The notes under the pieces: model-generated
Database searches by the model: none
What the model was told of the DNA's origin: nothing
The model's input: the letters and a program-made list of their open reading frames with translations, nothing else
Part shown: positions 1 through 12,293 of the stretch, in pieces
Position numbering within the stretch: position 1 is the first letter of the stretch
Layout of the letters: each line of letters begins with the position of its first letter
Program-made: the position numbers and the translations under genes
Assembly (NCBI GenBank): GCA_019856515.1
Contig: CP082230.1
Location: 930,001 to 994,000 of the forward strand
Direction of reading: 5' to 3'
DNA length: 64,000 bases
Source of the DNA: Prolixibacteraceae bacterium
GTDB lineage: Bacteria > Bacteroidota > Bacteroidia > Bacteroidales > Prolixibacteraceae

Positions 1-358
1 CATTAATTATCTTTGAACACTCTTCATCAAGGTTCAATACGACCAAGGCCTTCTGCCCTACTTCAAACAGTTTATCGAACTCCATTCGCCCAATCAATTG
101 ATTGTTTGCTCGGATGGTATCACCTTTAAAGCGGCCTTCTGTAACTACTATTTGCAGCAGTTGATTCCCGGTCTTTATGATCCCGTTTTCAATAATACTA
201 TCATCTTTCACAGATACCACTTTTGCTTTAACTCTCCGCTCTGAAGGAGGAGTCTCTCGATCGAAAGGAGATGGTAGAAGATAGATAATAGTTGTGAGTA
301 TTGCTATGACCAATGGGAAGAGGTAGGTCTTTGTTTTCTGGGTAGATAATATCTTCAT
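1..358 (-). CDS. YibE/F-like membrane protein, N-terminal part (runs off the left edge)
   Basis: The reading frame is open from an ATG at 358 to the left edge, giving about 119 residues. It begins with a short basic stretch and one hydrophobic helix (about residues 12-29, YLFPLVIAILTTIIYLLP). A beta-rich segment follows, with the stretches KAKVVSVKDD, GRFKGDTIRANN and VGQKALVVLNLDEE. This arrangement is what I know from the N-terminal region of the YibE/F family, whose missing C-terminal part carries several membrane helices. The start has the AT-rich leader usual here (gtaaattATG). The family's function is not established. It lies 55 bases downstream of the alkaline phosphatase stop on the same strand, with a strong hairpin in between, so it may be read from its own promoter or by readthrough. 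Family call is moderately sure because only the first third is visible. Confidence 0.65.
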   Translation of the reverse strand, partial: MKILSTQKTKTYLFPLVIAILTTIIYLLPSPFDRETPPSERRVKAKVVSVKDDSIIENGIIKTGNQLLQIVVTEGRFKGDTIRANNQLIGRMEFDKLFEVGQKALVVLNLDEECSKIIN

Positions 359-370
359 AATTTACAAGCA

Positions 371-399
371 TGGTCCTGTTATAAAGAATAACAGGACCA
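371..399 (-). terminator. Hairpin after the alkaline phosphatase gene
   Basis: A perfect 12-base-pair stem (371-382 with 388-399) closes a 5-base loop, 15 bases beyond the phosphatase stop. There is no clean U-tract on the minus strand (the next bases are TGCTTGTAAATT), so it may be a weak terminator, a processing site or a bidirectional barrier before the YibE/F-like gene. Confidence 0.5.
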
Positions 400-413
400 G
401 TATTTATTTGTTA

Positions 414-1928
414 TTACAGTTTCATTAGCATTTCAATATTCTTAGGAAGATCAGTGTTATCAAAATAACCATTAAACAGTGTTGATCCAGGCCCCATAGC
501 TCGAACTGGTATTGGTGTCGCGGTATGAGAGAAAGTGGTCCATCCGATACCTGCTTTTTGTGCTAAGATATGGCTTGCAGTGATAGTAATTGGATCTATA
601 GCACCATAAAGTTGATAATATTGGTCTTTATTGGCAATCTGTTCTCCTTTGTCAAAACTTTCGTTATAAGCTTGTTTCAGTTGTGCTAGTTCATATTCAG
701 AAAGCTTGGTTGACTTCTCTTCTCCATCAAAGCCATAATTCTTTCTTACGGCCTGTAATACGGCATCAAAAGAAGCATCTTGTTTCTTTAATTTCTTCAA
801 TTCAGCATTGAAAACCCCATTAGAGTTCTTTTGATTCTCAAGCAATTTAAAGTTGGATTTGTAGTGAGACCCTGAGAAACCAAGTGTTAACCCACCTGTT
901 TCATGATCTCCACAGACTACAATAAGAGTCTCTTTTGGATGTTCGTGATAAAAAGCGATAGCTTTTTGAATGGCTTGGTCAAATTGAATCACTTCGTTTA
1001 TAGCTGTCACAGCATCGTTGGCGTGACAAGCCCAATCAATTTTACCCCCTTCGACCATTAGGAAAAAGCCTTTCTTATTCTCTAACACCTCAATAGCCTT
1101 TTGTGTGTAATCCCCCAAAGAGAGATCACCCTCTTTCTGATCGATACCATTAGGTAGTGATTGTCCTCCTGCAAGAGTTTCGTTGATGGCAATAATTTTA
1201 TCATCTCCTGATTTAATTGCATGGAAAGCCTCATTGGTGTTCACGATAGTATACCCCTGTTTCTCAGCTAATTTCAGAGAGTTCTCTTTTTTACCTTTTA
1301 TTTTCTTATTTCCAGCCATACCAATGTTAGCTGCCTTATTCTTCTTGTTTGACTTGCCATCTCCCTCTGGGTGCATGATACCACCTCCACCGAAGAAGTT
1401 AAATTGACTTTTTCCCATATCTACACTAATGTCATAGTAACGACCTCGCGAAGGCTGATGCGCATAGAATGATGCAGGGGTAGCATGGTTTAAAGAGACT
1501 GAACTTACAATCCCCACACGATAGCCTTTATCTCTTGCTTTTTCTGCAATAGTTTTAAAGGGCTTCTGTTTTGATGCGTCCATACCGATAGTACCGATAG
1601 ATGTTTTATTACCTGTCGACAATGCTGTTCCTGCAGCTGCCGAACCCGTAATAAATTGGTTTTGTGCATATGTTGTATACAATCCTTGTATCGGAAATGT
1701 ATTCATCGCTAATTTCTGAATTCCTTCGGAATCATTTACAGCTGCCATATATGCTTCTGTTGCATTCGATTGTGAAAGGCCAAAACCATCACCAATAAAG
1801 TAGAAAACATATTTAGGTTTCTTACCTCTAAAACTATCACGTTTTTTATCTCCGTCATTTGGTTGTGTTGCAAAAAGCATCTGAATCGATAAAAGACAAA
1901 TGCATAATAAAGAAAATCTTCTTTTCAT
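414..1928 (-). CDS. Secreted alkaline phosphatase (PhoA superfamily)
   Basis: This 504-residue protein starts with a signal peptide (residues 1 to about 20, RRFSLLCICLLSIQMLFA), so it acts in the periplasm or outside the cell, releasing phosphate from monoesters. Alkaline phosphatase motifs are in order: the metal site YFIGDGFG with D47, the nucleophile region TGSAAAGTALSTG with the likely serine at S96, a metal site in VEGGKIDWACHAND, and the histidine motif CGDHETGG. The position before the nucleophile is Gly, whereas E. coli PhoA has Asp there, a natural variation in the superfamily. The residues between the nucleophile and the second metal site include a lysine-rich insert (about 185-215). 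The length fits the family. No Pho-box was identified. Substrate range cannot be read from sequence. Confidence 0.93.
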   Translation of the reverse strand: MKRRFSLLCICLLSIQMLFATQPNDGDKKRDSFRGKKPKYVFYFIGDGFGLSQSNATEAYMAAVNDSEGIQKLAMNTFPIQGLYTTYAQNQFITGSAAAGTALSTGNKTSIGTIGMDASKQKPFKTIAEKARDKGYRVGIVSSVSLNHATPASFYAHQPSRGRYYDISVDMGKSQFNFFGGGGIMHPEGDGKSNKKNKAANIGMAGNKKIKGKKENSLKLAEKQGYTIVNTNEAFHAIKSGDDKIIAINETLAGGQSLPNGIDQKEGDLSLGDYTQKAIEVLENKKGFFLMVEGGKIDWACHANDAVTAINEVIQFDQAIQKAIAFYHEHPKETLIVVCGDHETGGLTLGFSGSHYKSNFKLLENQKNSNGVFNAELKKLKKQDASFDAVLQAVRKNYGFDGEEKSTKLSEYELAQLKQAYNESFDKGEQIANKDQYYQLYGAIDPITITASHILAQKAGIGWTTFSHTATPIPVRAMGPGSTLFNGYFDNTDLPKNIEMLMKL

Positions 1929-6806
<4,878 letters not shown>

Positions 6807-6847
6807 TAATTGATTTCTATATGCCCCAGAGGCATAAGAATATCCCC

Positions 6848-6884
6848 AAGGTCTTTATGCATATTTTGCATAAAGACCTTTTTT
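6848..6884 (+). terminator. Intrinsic terminator of the beta-galactosidase gene
   Basis: A perfect 13-base-pair stem (6848-6860 with 6868-6880) with a 7-base loop is followed by a T run, 42 bases after the stop codon. Confidence 0.9.
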
Positions 6885-6904
6885 GTTGCCAATAAAGAAA
6901 GAGG

Positions 6905-7620
6905 CTGCAAAGGGTTGAAATGCACGGGATGGCACACAGATGAAACAGGTTAGACCGATGAAACAGATCTTTCTGTGGTTGAAGCGGAAGGTGGAGAGCA
7001 CCACGAAGACGCTAAGGCGCGAAGGGCTGAAGCGGAAGGTGGAGAGCACCGCGAAGACGCTAAGACACGAAGGGCTGAAGTGTAAAGAATTATAGCCACG
7101 GATTGGACGGATTAGACAAATTACCACGGATCTTTGTTTGAAGTGGAAGGTGGAGAGCACCACGAAGACGCTAAGTCACGAAGGGTTGGAGCGCACGGGA
7201 ATTATAGCCACGGATTGGACGGATTAGACGGATTACCACGGATCTTTTTGTGGTTGAAGTGGAAGGTGGAGAGCACCACGAAGACGCTAAGGCGCGAAGA
7301 GTTGGGGGGCAAGGGAATTATAGCCACGGATTGGACGGATTACCACGGATCTTTTTGTGATTGAAGCGTAAGATGAAGAGCACCGCGAAGACGCAAAGGC
7401 ACGAAGGGTTGAAACACACGGGATGGCACACAGATGAAACAGGTTAGACCGATGAAACAGATCTTTCTGTGGTTGACGCGTAAGTTGGTGAGCACCTCTA
7501 AGACGCAAAGGCACGAAGGGTTGTGGTACAATGGAAATGAACCACGTAGAGGCGCGATGCTCGCGTCTAATAAACAGTATAGCCACGAGTTGAACGGATC
7601 TTTTTATGATGTAACAACCT
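6905..7620. repeat. Composite array of dispersed non-coding repeats
   Basis: Three unit types alternate. Unit A (46 bases, core GGTGGAGAGCACCACGAAGA then CGCTAAGG) occurs six times: 6981-7026, 7029-7074, 7140-7185, 7256-7301, 7363-7408 and 7475-7520. Unit B (core ATAGCCACGGATTGGACGGA) occurs three times: 7087-7135, 7199-7250 and 7315-7357, with a worn copy near 7579-7604. Unit C (71 bases, core CACAGATGAAACAGGTTAGA) occurs twice, at 6911-6981 and 7405-7475, almost identical. Unit lengths and spacing are irregular, units are not separated by unique spacers, and translations differ in every frame, so it is neither CRISPR nor protein repeats. From memory, similar cacggatt/cgaagacgc phrases occur as dispersed repeats in other Bacteroidota genomes. 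GC is clearly higher than the flanks. Confidence 0.85.
7544..7570. repeat. Small imperfect palindrome (GTAGAGGCGCG...CGCGTCT)
   Basis: The segment 7546-7568 is an imperfect palindrome centred on GATGC. It resembles short dispersed palindromes of the GTAGAGACGCGAT type that I recall from several bacterial phyla. It sits at the end of the composite repeat array. Confidence 0.5.
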
Positions 7621-7633
7621 ATTCAATACTTCA

Positions 7634-7766
7634 ACAGCCCCGAATGGGGTGACCTAAACTAGCCCAATGGTGGAAACCGTACCTTGACCGCAAGGTCAAG
7701 GTATCGGTTGGAGCCTTGGGTAAAAAAGCCACCCCACAACCAAAGGCTGAAGGCCTGTCCCATATC
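7634..7766. repeat. Structured REP-like palindromic element
   Basis: This GC-richer stretch of about 130 bases is full of nested hairpins: CCCC-GAAT-GGGG (7638-7649), a 10-base-pair perfect stem TACCTTGACC (7680-7689) with its complement at 7694-7703 and a GCAA tetraloop, extended outward by AACCG/CGGTT (7675-7679 with 7705-7709), and an outer CCCAA/TTGGG pairing near 7664 and 7716. AAGGCTGAAGGCC follows. It contains no gene and looks like a mobile repetitive palindrome of the kind dispersed in Bacteroidota genomes; that last point is from memory, not from a search. Confidence 0.6.
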
Positions 7767-7875
7767 CACAATATGGTTACGGATTTAAATGAACCGCTAA
7801 GGCGCTAAGTGTAGGAGTGCAAGGATGGAATATGGATAACCCCTGATTTAAATAATGCACCCTAATAATAAAAAG

Positions 7876-8439
7876 TCAATCCATTCCATTAAAATTTCCA
7901 TTGATAAGGGCACCTAGGTTTTGGCGGTGAACTTGAGATTTGAGATACTCACACATGATTGCAAACTGTTTTTCTTCACCATCAACGAACTTATAGTTAT
8001 GCTCCATATTAAGACTATAGGTCTCTCCATTTTTGAATTTCATATTGATATAATAGTTAGGATCACAATCCTCTTGTTCATCTTCTGCTTGATGCTTTTG
8101 TGGAGCAGCATTCCACTTAATCATCTCCATATTCTTATATATAAACTCTCGCGTAAGTCCTTCCTTCTGAATCGAAAAAGAGTCCTCTCCTATTTTAAAT
8201 ATAAATAGATGGATCTTGGCTCTTCTTTTCTCTTGCATCACTTCTGTGATTTTGGACTTGAGGATAAATGCCACAATTATAGATATGCCCCAAAGGACCA
8301 TGGCCATATCATTTACATCATAGTATGCGTCTCTAGCAATTTGAAATGCAATACATATATAGATAAAGATGAAGATATTGGTTATTTTCTCTACACGAGA
8401 TAATTTGATGTTGATTGTTTTTACTTTGAATTGGGTCAT
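7876..8439 (-). CDS. Hypothetical two-helix membrane protein
   Basis: I do not recognise this 187-residue protein. It has two hydrophobic helices close together near the N-terminus (about residues 17-36 and 44-62), then a soluble, charged C-terminal domain of about 120 residues. That domain has alternating short beta-like stretches (KIHLFIFKIGEDSFSIQKEG, then YSLNMEHNYKFVDGEEKQFA), which could be PH-like; this is only a guess from pattern. The helices are probably a hairpin that anchors the domain to the cytoplasmic face. It lies between the repeat array and the tandem paralog genes, on the same strand as the latter, about 200 bases downstream of them. Confidence 0.7.
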   Translation of the reverse strand: MTQFKVKTINIKLSRVEKITNIFIFIYICIAFQIARDAYYDVNDMAMVLWGISIIVAFILKSKITEVMQEKRRAKIHLFIFKIGEDSFSIQKEGLTREFIYKNMEMIKWNAAPQKHQAEDEQEDCDPNYYINMKFKNGETYSLNMEHNYKFVDGEEKQFAIMCEYLKSQVHRQNLGALINGNFNGMD

Positions 8440-8641
8440 TATTATTATGCTGGATAAGTGAATTATTAGAAATTATTGAGTTCTTGCCATGCACAATTGC
8501 AGCAAGATTTTTTTAAACTCTTTCATGATGCAATCTTTTTAAATTGCTCTTTGATGAATCATAAGACGACAATGGGTTTCTATAGACGGATAATCCATTC
8601 GAGAGATGAACACGTAACTTAATAATAAATCTTTTCTGCAC

Positions 8642-9697
8642 TTAATCGAAAGCAATGGTGTATCTTTTGCCATTCGACTTGGTCCAGTGTCCAGTAAGCG
8701 TTCCATCATCTTGTATTTTGAAAAGGAACTTTGCTCCATCTTCAGATACTTCTATCGTATCAGGAGAGAGTTGCTTCACCTCTATATTGATAAAACCACC
8801 ATTATGATTGTACCAATAGCTTCCCCAAGCGGAATCTACATCGAAATAGAGGTTCATTGTGAAAGCATATTTACCATCGATTCGGCCATGTATCTCCATT
8901 CTATTGGGATGCTTTGAATAGTGAGTTGTAGCAATAGGTTTCTTATCGACTAAGAGTGCTTCTCCCAGAGCAGTAAGATCCTCTTTGTTGAAATGATCTA
9001 CCCTTACGGTGGTCTCCCAATCGATATCAACAATCTGTGCTACATGGGCAAAACAACGATCTTTACGCACAACGATGTCGCCTGATTGCACTCCAAAGAA
9101 AGATATTCTATTAGAGGTGTTACACTCCATTAAATCAAGTAGGACTTTACCTCGAGATTCGTAGTCTCCTTTTTGTAGTAACCCTCGATCAAAAGCTGTT
9201 TGATAGAATTCACGAATCGCTCGATTATATTGACGAGCAGCCAGAATATGAAGTTCCAATAGTCCATTGGGGGTAAACAGCTCATCGAGTTCGATTTGAT
9301 GTCCTGTAGCCGCATTAAAATTCAAGTAGCTATAATGAGTATCGGGATAGGCAGCATTGGTTTCCTTAGTGAAAGCGATGGATAAAATTTCTGGGGTGTT
9401 GATCAGGATAACATAGTCTAGTCCCACGGTTCCTTGTGTCCCATCGAGAGGCATCATCTCTTCAAAAAATTTCTCTTCACCTTTCACTTTGTAAAGACAC
9501 CCAACGGTGTTCATTTGGATAGTCTGATTTATTCTTTCTACCACTTTAGGATGTTGTGTATTTTTCACCCATGGGATCGAAAAATATTCATTATCGATGT
9601 TGTCAATAGTAAAATAATGATTATTGACACTATTTTGTGCCCACCCTTGAATGGAGAAGAGCATCCATGACAGAAAAACATATAGTATTCGTTTCAT
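8642..9697 (-). CDS. Secreted protein, tandem paralog 1 (DUF3298/RsiV-like pattern)
   Basis: This 351-residue protein has a signal peptide (1-20, ending GWAQ). It belongs to a family with two neighbours at 9781-10836 and 11034-12092. Shared blocks are KVVERINQTIQM near residue 50, YLNFNAATGHQIELDELFTP near 125, a line of spaced cysteines in the middle, IHGRIDGKYAFTMNLYFDV near 275, and a C-terminal block GAKFLFKIQDDGTLTGHWTK ending in AFD. The NFNAATG...LDELF phrase resembles the DUF3298/RsiV-like fold of exported proteins; I infer only a distant link. The last 80 residues look like a separate small beta domain. The role is unknown; a periplasmic or surface binding protein is possible. Confidence 0.75.
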   Translation of the reverse strand: MKRILYVFLSWMLFSIQGWAQNSVNNHYFTIDNIDNEYFSIPWVKNTQHPKVVERINQTIQMNTVGCLYKVKGEEKFFEEMMPLDGTQGTVGLDYVILINTPEILSIAFTKETNAAYPDTHYSYLNFNAATGHQIELDELFTPNGLLELHILAARQYNRAIREFYQTAFDRGLLQKGDYESRGKVLLDLMECNTSNRISFFGVQSGDIVVRKDRCFAHVAQIVDIDWETTVRVDHFNKEDLTALGEALLVDKKPIATTHYSKHPNRMEIHGRIDGKYAFTMNLYFDVDSAWGSYWYNHNGGFINIEVKQLSPDTIEVSEDGAKFLFKIQDDGTLTGHWTKSNGKRYTIAFD

Positions 9698-9780
9698 TTT
9701 GTGTTGATTATAAGTTATAATTATTTTGTTTGATGATGATAAATTTATCCGTCGGCTATTTCTAATTTGTGACGGATAGT

Positions 9781-10836
9781 TTAATCAAATGCTATAGGAT
9801 AAATTTGTCCATTGCTTTTGATCCAATCTCCAGTGATCTTTCCATCAGTATGAATTTCAAAAAGGAACTTCCCTCCCTCTTCTATTACTTCAATACGATT
9901 AGGATGGATCTTCTTTCCTTCAAATTCAATGAGCCCCCCATTTTTATCGTACCAATATTTTCCTAGCACCTTATGACTAGTGAGGTCTAGAATCATACTA
10001 AAAGCATATTTATGGTTGATCTTTCCATGAATGGTCATCACTTTGGCATCTTTCGTATAACTAGGATCAAGAAGTGGTTTTCTCTCAATAAGTAGTTGTC
10101 GTCCTGCAGAAGTTAGATAGTTGGTATCTAACTTATCTATCGCAACATTATAGCCCCAATTAATATCGTTAAAGAAAGATCTCGTATCAGGCATACAAGA
10201 AGTCTTGGCTAGAAATAGATTATTGGGAGTAATAGAATATTTAGATATACGATGCTGTGTATTGCAGTAAATCATTGAGAATAACATATCCTCCAATATT
10301 GATTTGTCAGACTCTTCCAATTCGGAGTTTTTCATCTGTGAGAGCATATCGTAATAAAATTGCTCTATAGAGATACTAAATTCTTGCGTTGCTTCGAAAT
10401 CCAACACACTGAAACCTTGAGGGGTAAAAAGTTCTCTAACATCTATGATCTCCCCTGTAGCAGCATTGAAGTTAAGATAAGCAATACGTTGACTATCTCT
10501 AGTTTGAAGGTGCTTATGAATTTGTAATGAAAGCAGTGCTGGAGTATTTAGTAATACAGTATAACGTACCCCCACAATACGATCACCTGCCCTATTTAGT
10601 AGGGGATTAAAGTAGCTAGAAGGGTTCTCTTTATATAGATTCTCTATGATCGACATTTGAATGGTCTGATTGATTCTCTGAACGACCATAGGTCTATTGG
10701 GATTCGACACCAATGGGATCGAATAGTCCCCATAGCTTATGGCAAATATTTTAAACCCCTCCGTTTCATTTGCGCTATACCCCAAGGAGTGTATCCCTAA
10801 GGTGAGCAGTAAGAGGTAGTAGTGTATTTTTTTCAT
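9781..10836 (-). CDS. Secreted protein, tandem paralog 2 (DUF3298/RsiV-like pattern)
   Basis: This protein is also 351 residues long with a signal peptide (MKKIHYYLLLLTLGIHSLGY). It keeps the same blocks as its neighbours: VVQRINQTIQMS, YLNFNAATGEIIDVRELFTP, IHGKINHKYAFSMILDLTS, and GGKFLFEIHTDGKITGDWIK ending AFD. The gap to paralog 1 is 83 bases, and to the relic copy upstream about 50 bases. The middle part differs most from the others, so the copies have diverged well beyond a recent duplication. The family appears to have a conserved N-terminal domain and a conserved C-terminal tail joined by a variable core. Function unknown. Confidence 0.75.
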   Translation of the reverse strand: MKKIHYYLLLLTLGIHSLGYSANETEGFKIFAISYGDYSIPLVSNPNRPMVVQRINQTIQMSIIENLYKENPSSYFNPLLNRAGDRIVGVRYTVLLNTPALLSLQIHKHLQTRDSQRIAYLNFNAATGEIIDVRELFTPQGFSVLDFEATQEFSISIEQFYYDMLSQMKNSELEESDKSILEDMLFSMIYCNTQHRISKYSITPNNLFLAKTSCMPDTRSFFNDINWGYNVAIDKLDTNYLTSAGRQLLIERKPLLDPSYTKDAKVMTIHGKINHKYAFSMILDLTSHKVLGKYWYDKNGGLIEFEGKKIHPNRIEVIEEGGKFLFEIHTDGKITGDWIKSNGQIYPIAFD

Positions 10837-10885
10837 TGTGATTTTGATTATAGCTTCTTTTATTAAGACAGTGAGGTGATCCCTT

Positions 10886-11003
10886 TTATTGGAAGGTTAT
10901 TGGAAAAGTATCTCCATTTGTTTTGATCCAATGACCAGATATCGTTCCATTGGGTTGATAGGCAAATAGAAATTTAGCTTCCTCATTCGCACGGTCTAAA
11001 AAC
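10886..11003 (-). pseudogene. C-terminal relic of a fourth paralog
   Basis: In one frame the minus strand here reads EEAKFLFAYQPNGTISGHWI, then KTNGDTFPITFQ and a stop at 10886-10888. This matches the tails of the three neighbouring paralogs block for block (GGKFLFEIHTDGKITGDWIK and GGKFLIEINLDGTLSGHWT). Upstream of RANEEA the frame no longer resembles the family, and the stop of paralog 3 lies about 30 bases away at 11034. It is best read as the remains of a duplicated gene, left by unequal recombination. Its tail is closest to that of paralog 3, which also ends PITFQ. Confidence 0.75.
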
Positions 11004-11033
11004 AACCATAAGATGGGTATACCTATATTTTTT

Positions 11034-12092
11034 TTATTGGAATGTTATAGGAAATTGTTTTCCTTGGTTATTGGTCCAGTGGCCTGAAAGCGTACCATCC
11101 AAATTAATTTCGATAAGAAACTTGCCTCCCTCTTCGATAATCTCTAACTCATTCTGACTAAATTTCTTTGCTCTCACCTCGATAAGTACTCCATTCTTAT
11201 CGTACCAATAACGTCCATCGATATAGTCTGAACTAATATCGAGCAACATTGTAAAGGCATATTTGTGGTCAATCTTGCCATGGATACTTATCTCTTTAGA
11301 TGATATTGGATAAGTAGTAGTTAGGACCGGCACTTTTTCCTTTAGAAGTTTCTGTCCCGTGGTCGAAAAGTATGATATATAGAGGTCTTTAAATAACATT
11401 TCTATAGTCCAGTTGATATCATAGCATTGAATGACATGGGGTAAGCATCTTCCTTTATTCATGATGATTCGGTCCTCTTTGATACCAAACTTAATGATCT
11501 CGTGTGTAGCATTACATTCCGTCAGTTGAAACAAGACCTCTCCCTGCTCTTCTATCTCTTCTTTTTTGAGCCCTTCACTTGTAACCATATTGAGTAACTC
11601 GCTCTTAATAGATGCATTCAACGTCCGACTTACCTCATCATTTAGATGCCTGACTCCTTCACTAGTGAATAACTGGGACAGGTCTAGGATGTTGCCTGTG
11701 GCAGCATTAAAATTTAAATATGCAATATGATAGTCTGGATAGGCTCCCATTGTGTCGTAACAAAACTCTATAGAAAGTACTGATGGCGTATTGGACAATA
11801 TGCTATAATCGAGATTAGAAACCCCATGCATGTTTTCATCCATTAGGTTGTTAAAGAGCATGCCCTCTCCCACTACGTTGTAGAGACGCTCTACGGTAGC
11901 CATCTGGATAGTTTGATTGATTCGTTGTGCTACTTTAGGGTGGATATCGCTTTGAACTAGAGGTATCGCATAATCTTTGTTGGCTATTCTTTTTATAGTA
12001 AAATATGGAGAGGTGTTATTGCTCCATGCACATGGCGTATAGGCGCAAGAAATGAGAAGGGTAAGTGTAAGGATTCGAATTAATTTATTCAT
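11034..12092 (-). CDS. Secreted protein, tandem paralog 3 (DUF3298/RsiV-like pattern)
   Basis: I take the ATG at 12092, giving 352 residues, which matches the 351 of both paralogs and puts a clean signal peptide (MNKLIRILTLTLLISCAY) at the N-terminus. An ATG at 12104 adds four residues. A longer frame to 12203 is less likely because a promoter-like box (12118-12125) lies inside it. Family blocks are KVAQRINQTIQMATVERLYN, YLNFNAATGNILDLSQLFTS, IHGKIDHKYAFTMLLDISS and GGKFLIEINLDGTLSGHWT, ending PITFQ. As first gene of the tandem set on this strand, it probably drives the group from that promoter. Function unknown. Confidence 0.75.
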   Translation of the reverse strand: MNKLIRILTLTLLISCAYTPCAWSNNTSPYFTIKRIANKDYAIPLVQSDIHPKVAQRINQTIQMATVERLYNVVGEGMLFNNLMDENMHGVSNLDYSILSNTPSVLSIEFCYDTMGAYPDYHIAYLNFNAATGNILDLSQLFTSEGVRHLNDEVSRTLNASIKSELLNMVTSEGLKKEEIEEQGEVLFQLTECNATHEIIKFGIKEDRIIMNKGRCLPHVIQCYDINWTIEMLFKDLYISYFSTTGQKLLKEKVPVLTTTYPISSKEISIHGKIDHKYAFTMLLDISSDYIDGRYWYDKNGVLIEVRAKKFSQNELEIIEEGGKFLIEINLDGTLSGHWTNNQGKQFPITFQ

Positions 12093-12117
12093 ATAGGATT
12101 TCATTAATTTATGTTTA

Positions 12118-12152
12118 CAAAGATAATTATCCCAAGGAAATTCATATTCAAA
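12118..12152 (-). promoter_or_regulatory. Possible Bacteroidota promoter of the paralog set
   Basis: On the minus strand TATCTTTG (12125-12118) matches the TAnnTTTG -7 box and TTTG (12152-12149) the -33 box, with a 23-base spacer that is on the long side. It would start transcription about 18 bases before the ATG at 12092. Confidence 0.4.
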
Positions 12153-12185
12153 CAAAGTGTTTGACGTAAGATATTTTACTCTTTT

Positions 12186-12234
12186 TATCTCCCGACTTAA
12201 CAAGACATGACATATCTTGTTAAGTCGGGAGATA
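12186..12234. repeat. Perfect 20-base-pair inverted repeat
   Basis: The sequence at 12186-12205 is the exact reverse complement of 12215-12234, with a 9-base loop. No T-run follows on either strand, which argues against an ordinary intrinsic terminator. It lies between the 1124-residue protein gene and the tandem paralogs. Confidence 0.7.
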
Positions 12235-12244
12235 TTCTCAAAAG

Positions 12245-12275
12245 GTTAGAGGCACTTCAATGGAGTACCTCTAAC
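12245..12275 (-). terminator. Likely terminator hairpin of the 1124-residue protein gene
   Basis: A 12-base-pair stem (12245-12256 with 12264-12275) has one mismatch that becomes a G-U pair on the minus strand, favouring a minus-strand RNA. A short CTTTTG follows. It is 19 bases beyond the stop codon at 12294, and the perfect inverted repeat at 12186-12234 follows it. Confidence 0.5.
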
Positions 12276-12293
12276 TTTATTTACAATGATCTC

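Noticed and set aside
6905..7520. CRISPR array
   Set aside because: Units are interleaved without unique spacers of constant length and no cas genes are seen.
6855..7652. Several overlapping frames of 60 to 100 codons on both strands
   Set aside because: They arise from the composite repeats; the encoded peptides differ from copy to copy and resemble no family.
11034..12203. Longer start for paralog 3
   Set aside because: The extra 37 residues are not a signal peptide, the paralogs are 351 residues, and a promoter-like box lies within the extension.
12186..12234. Ordinary intrinsic terminator
   Set aside because: The stem is perfect but no U-tract follows on either strand.
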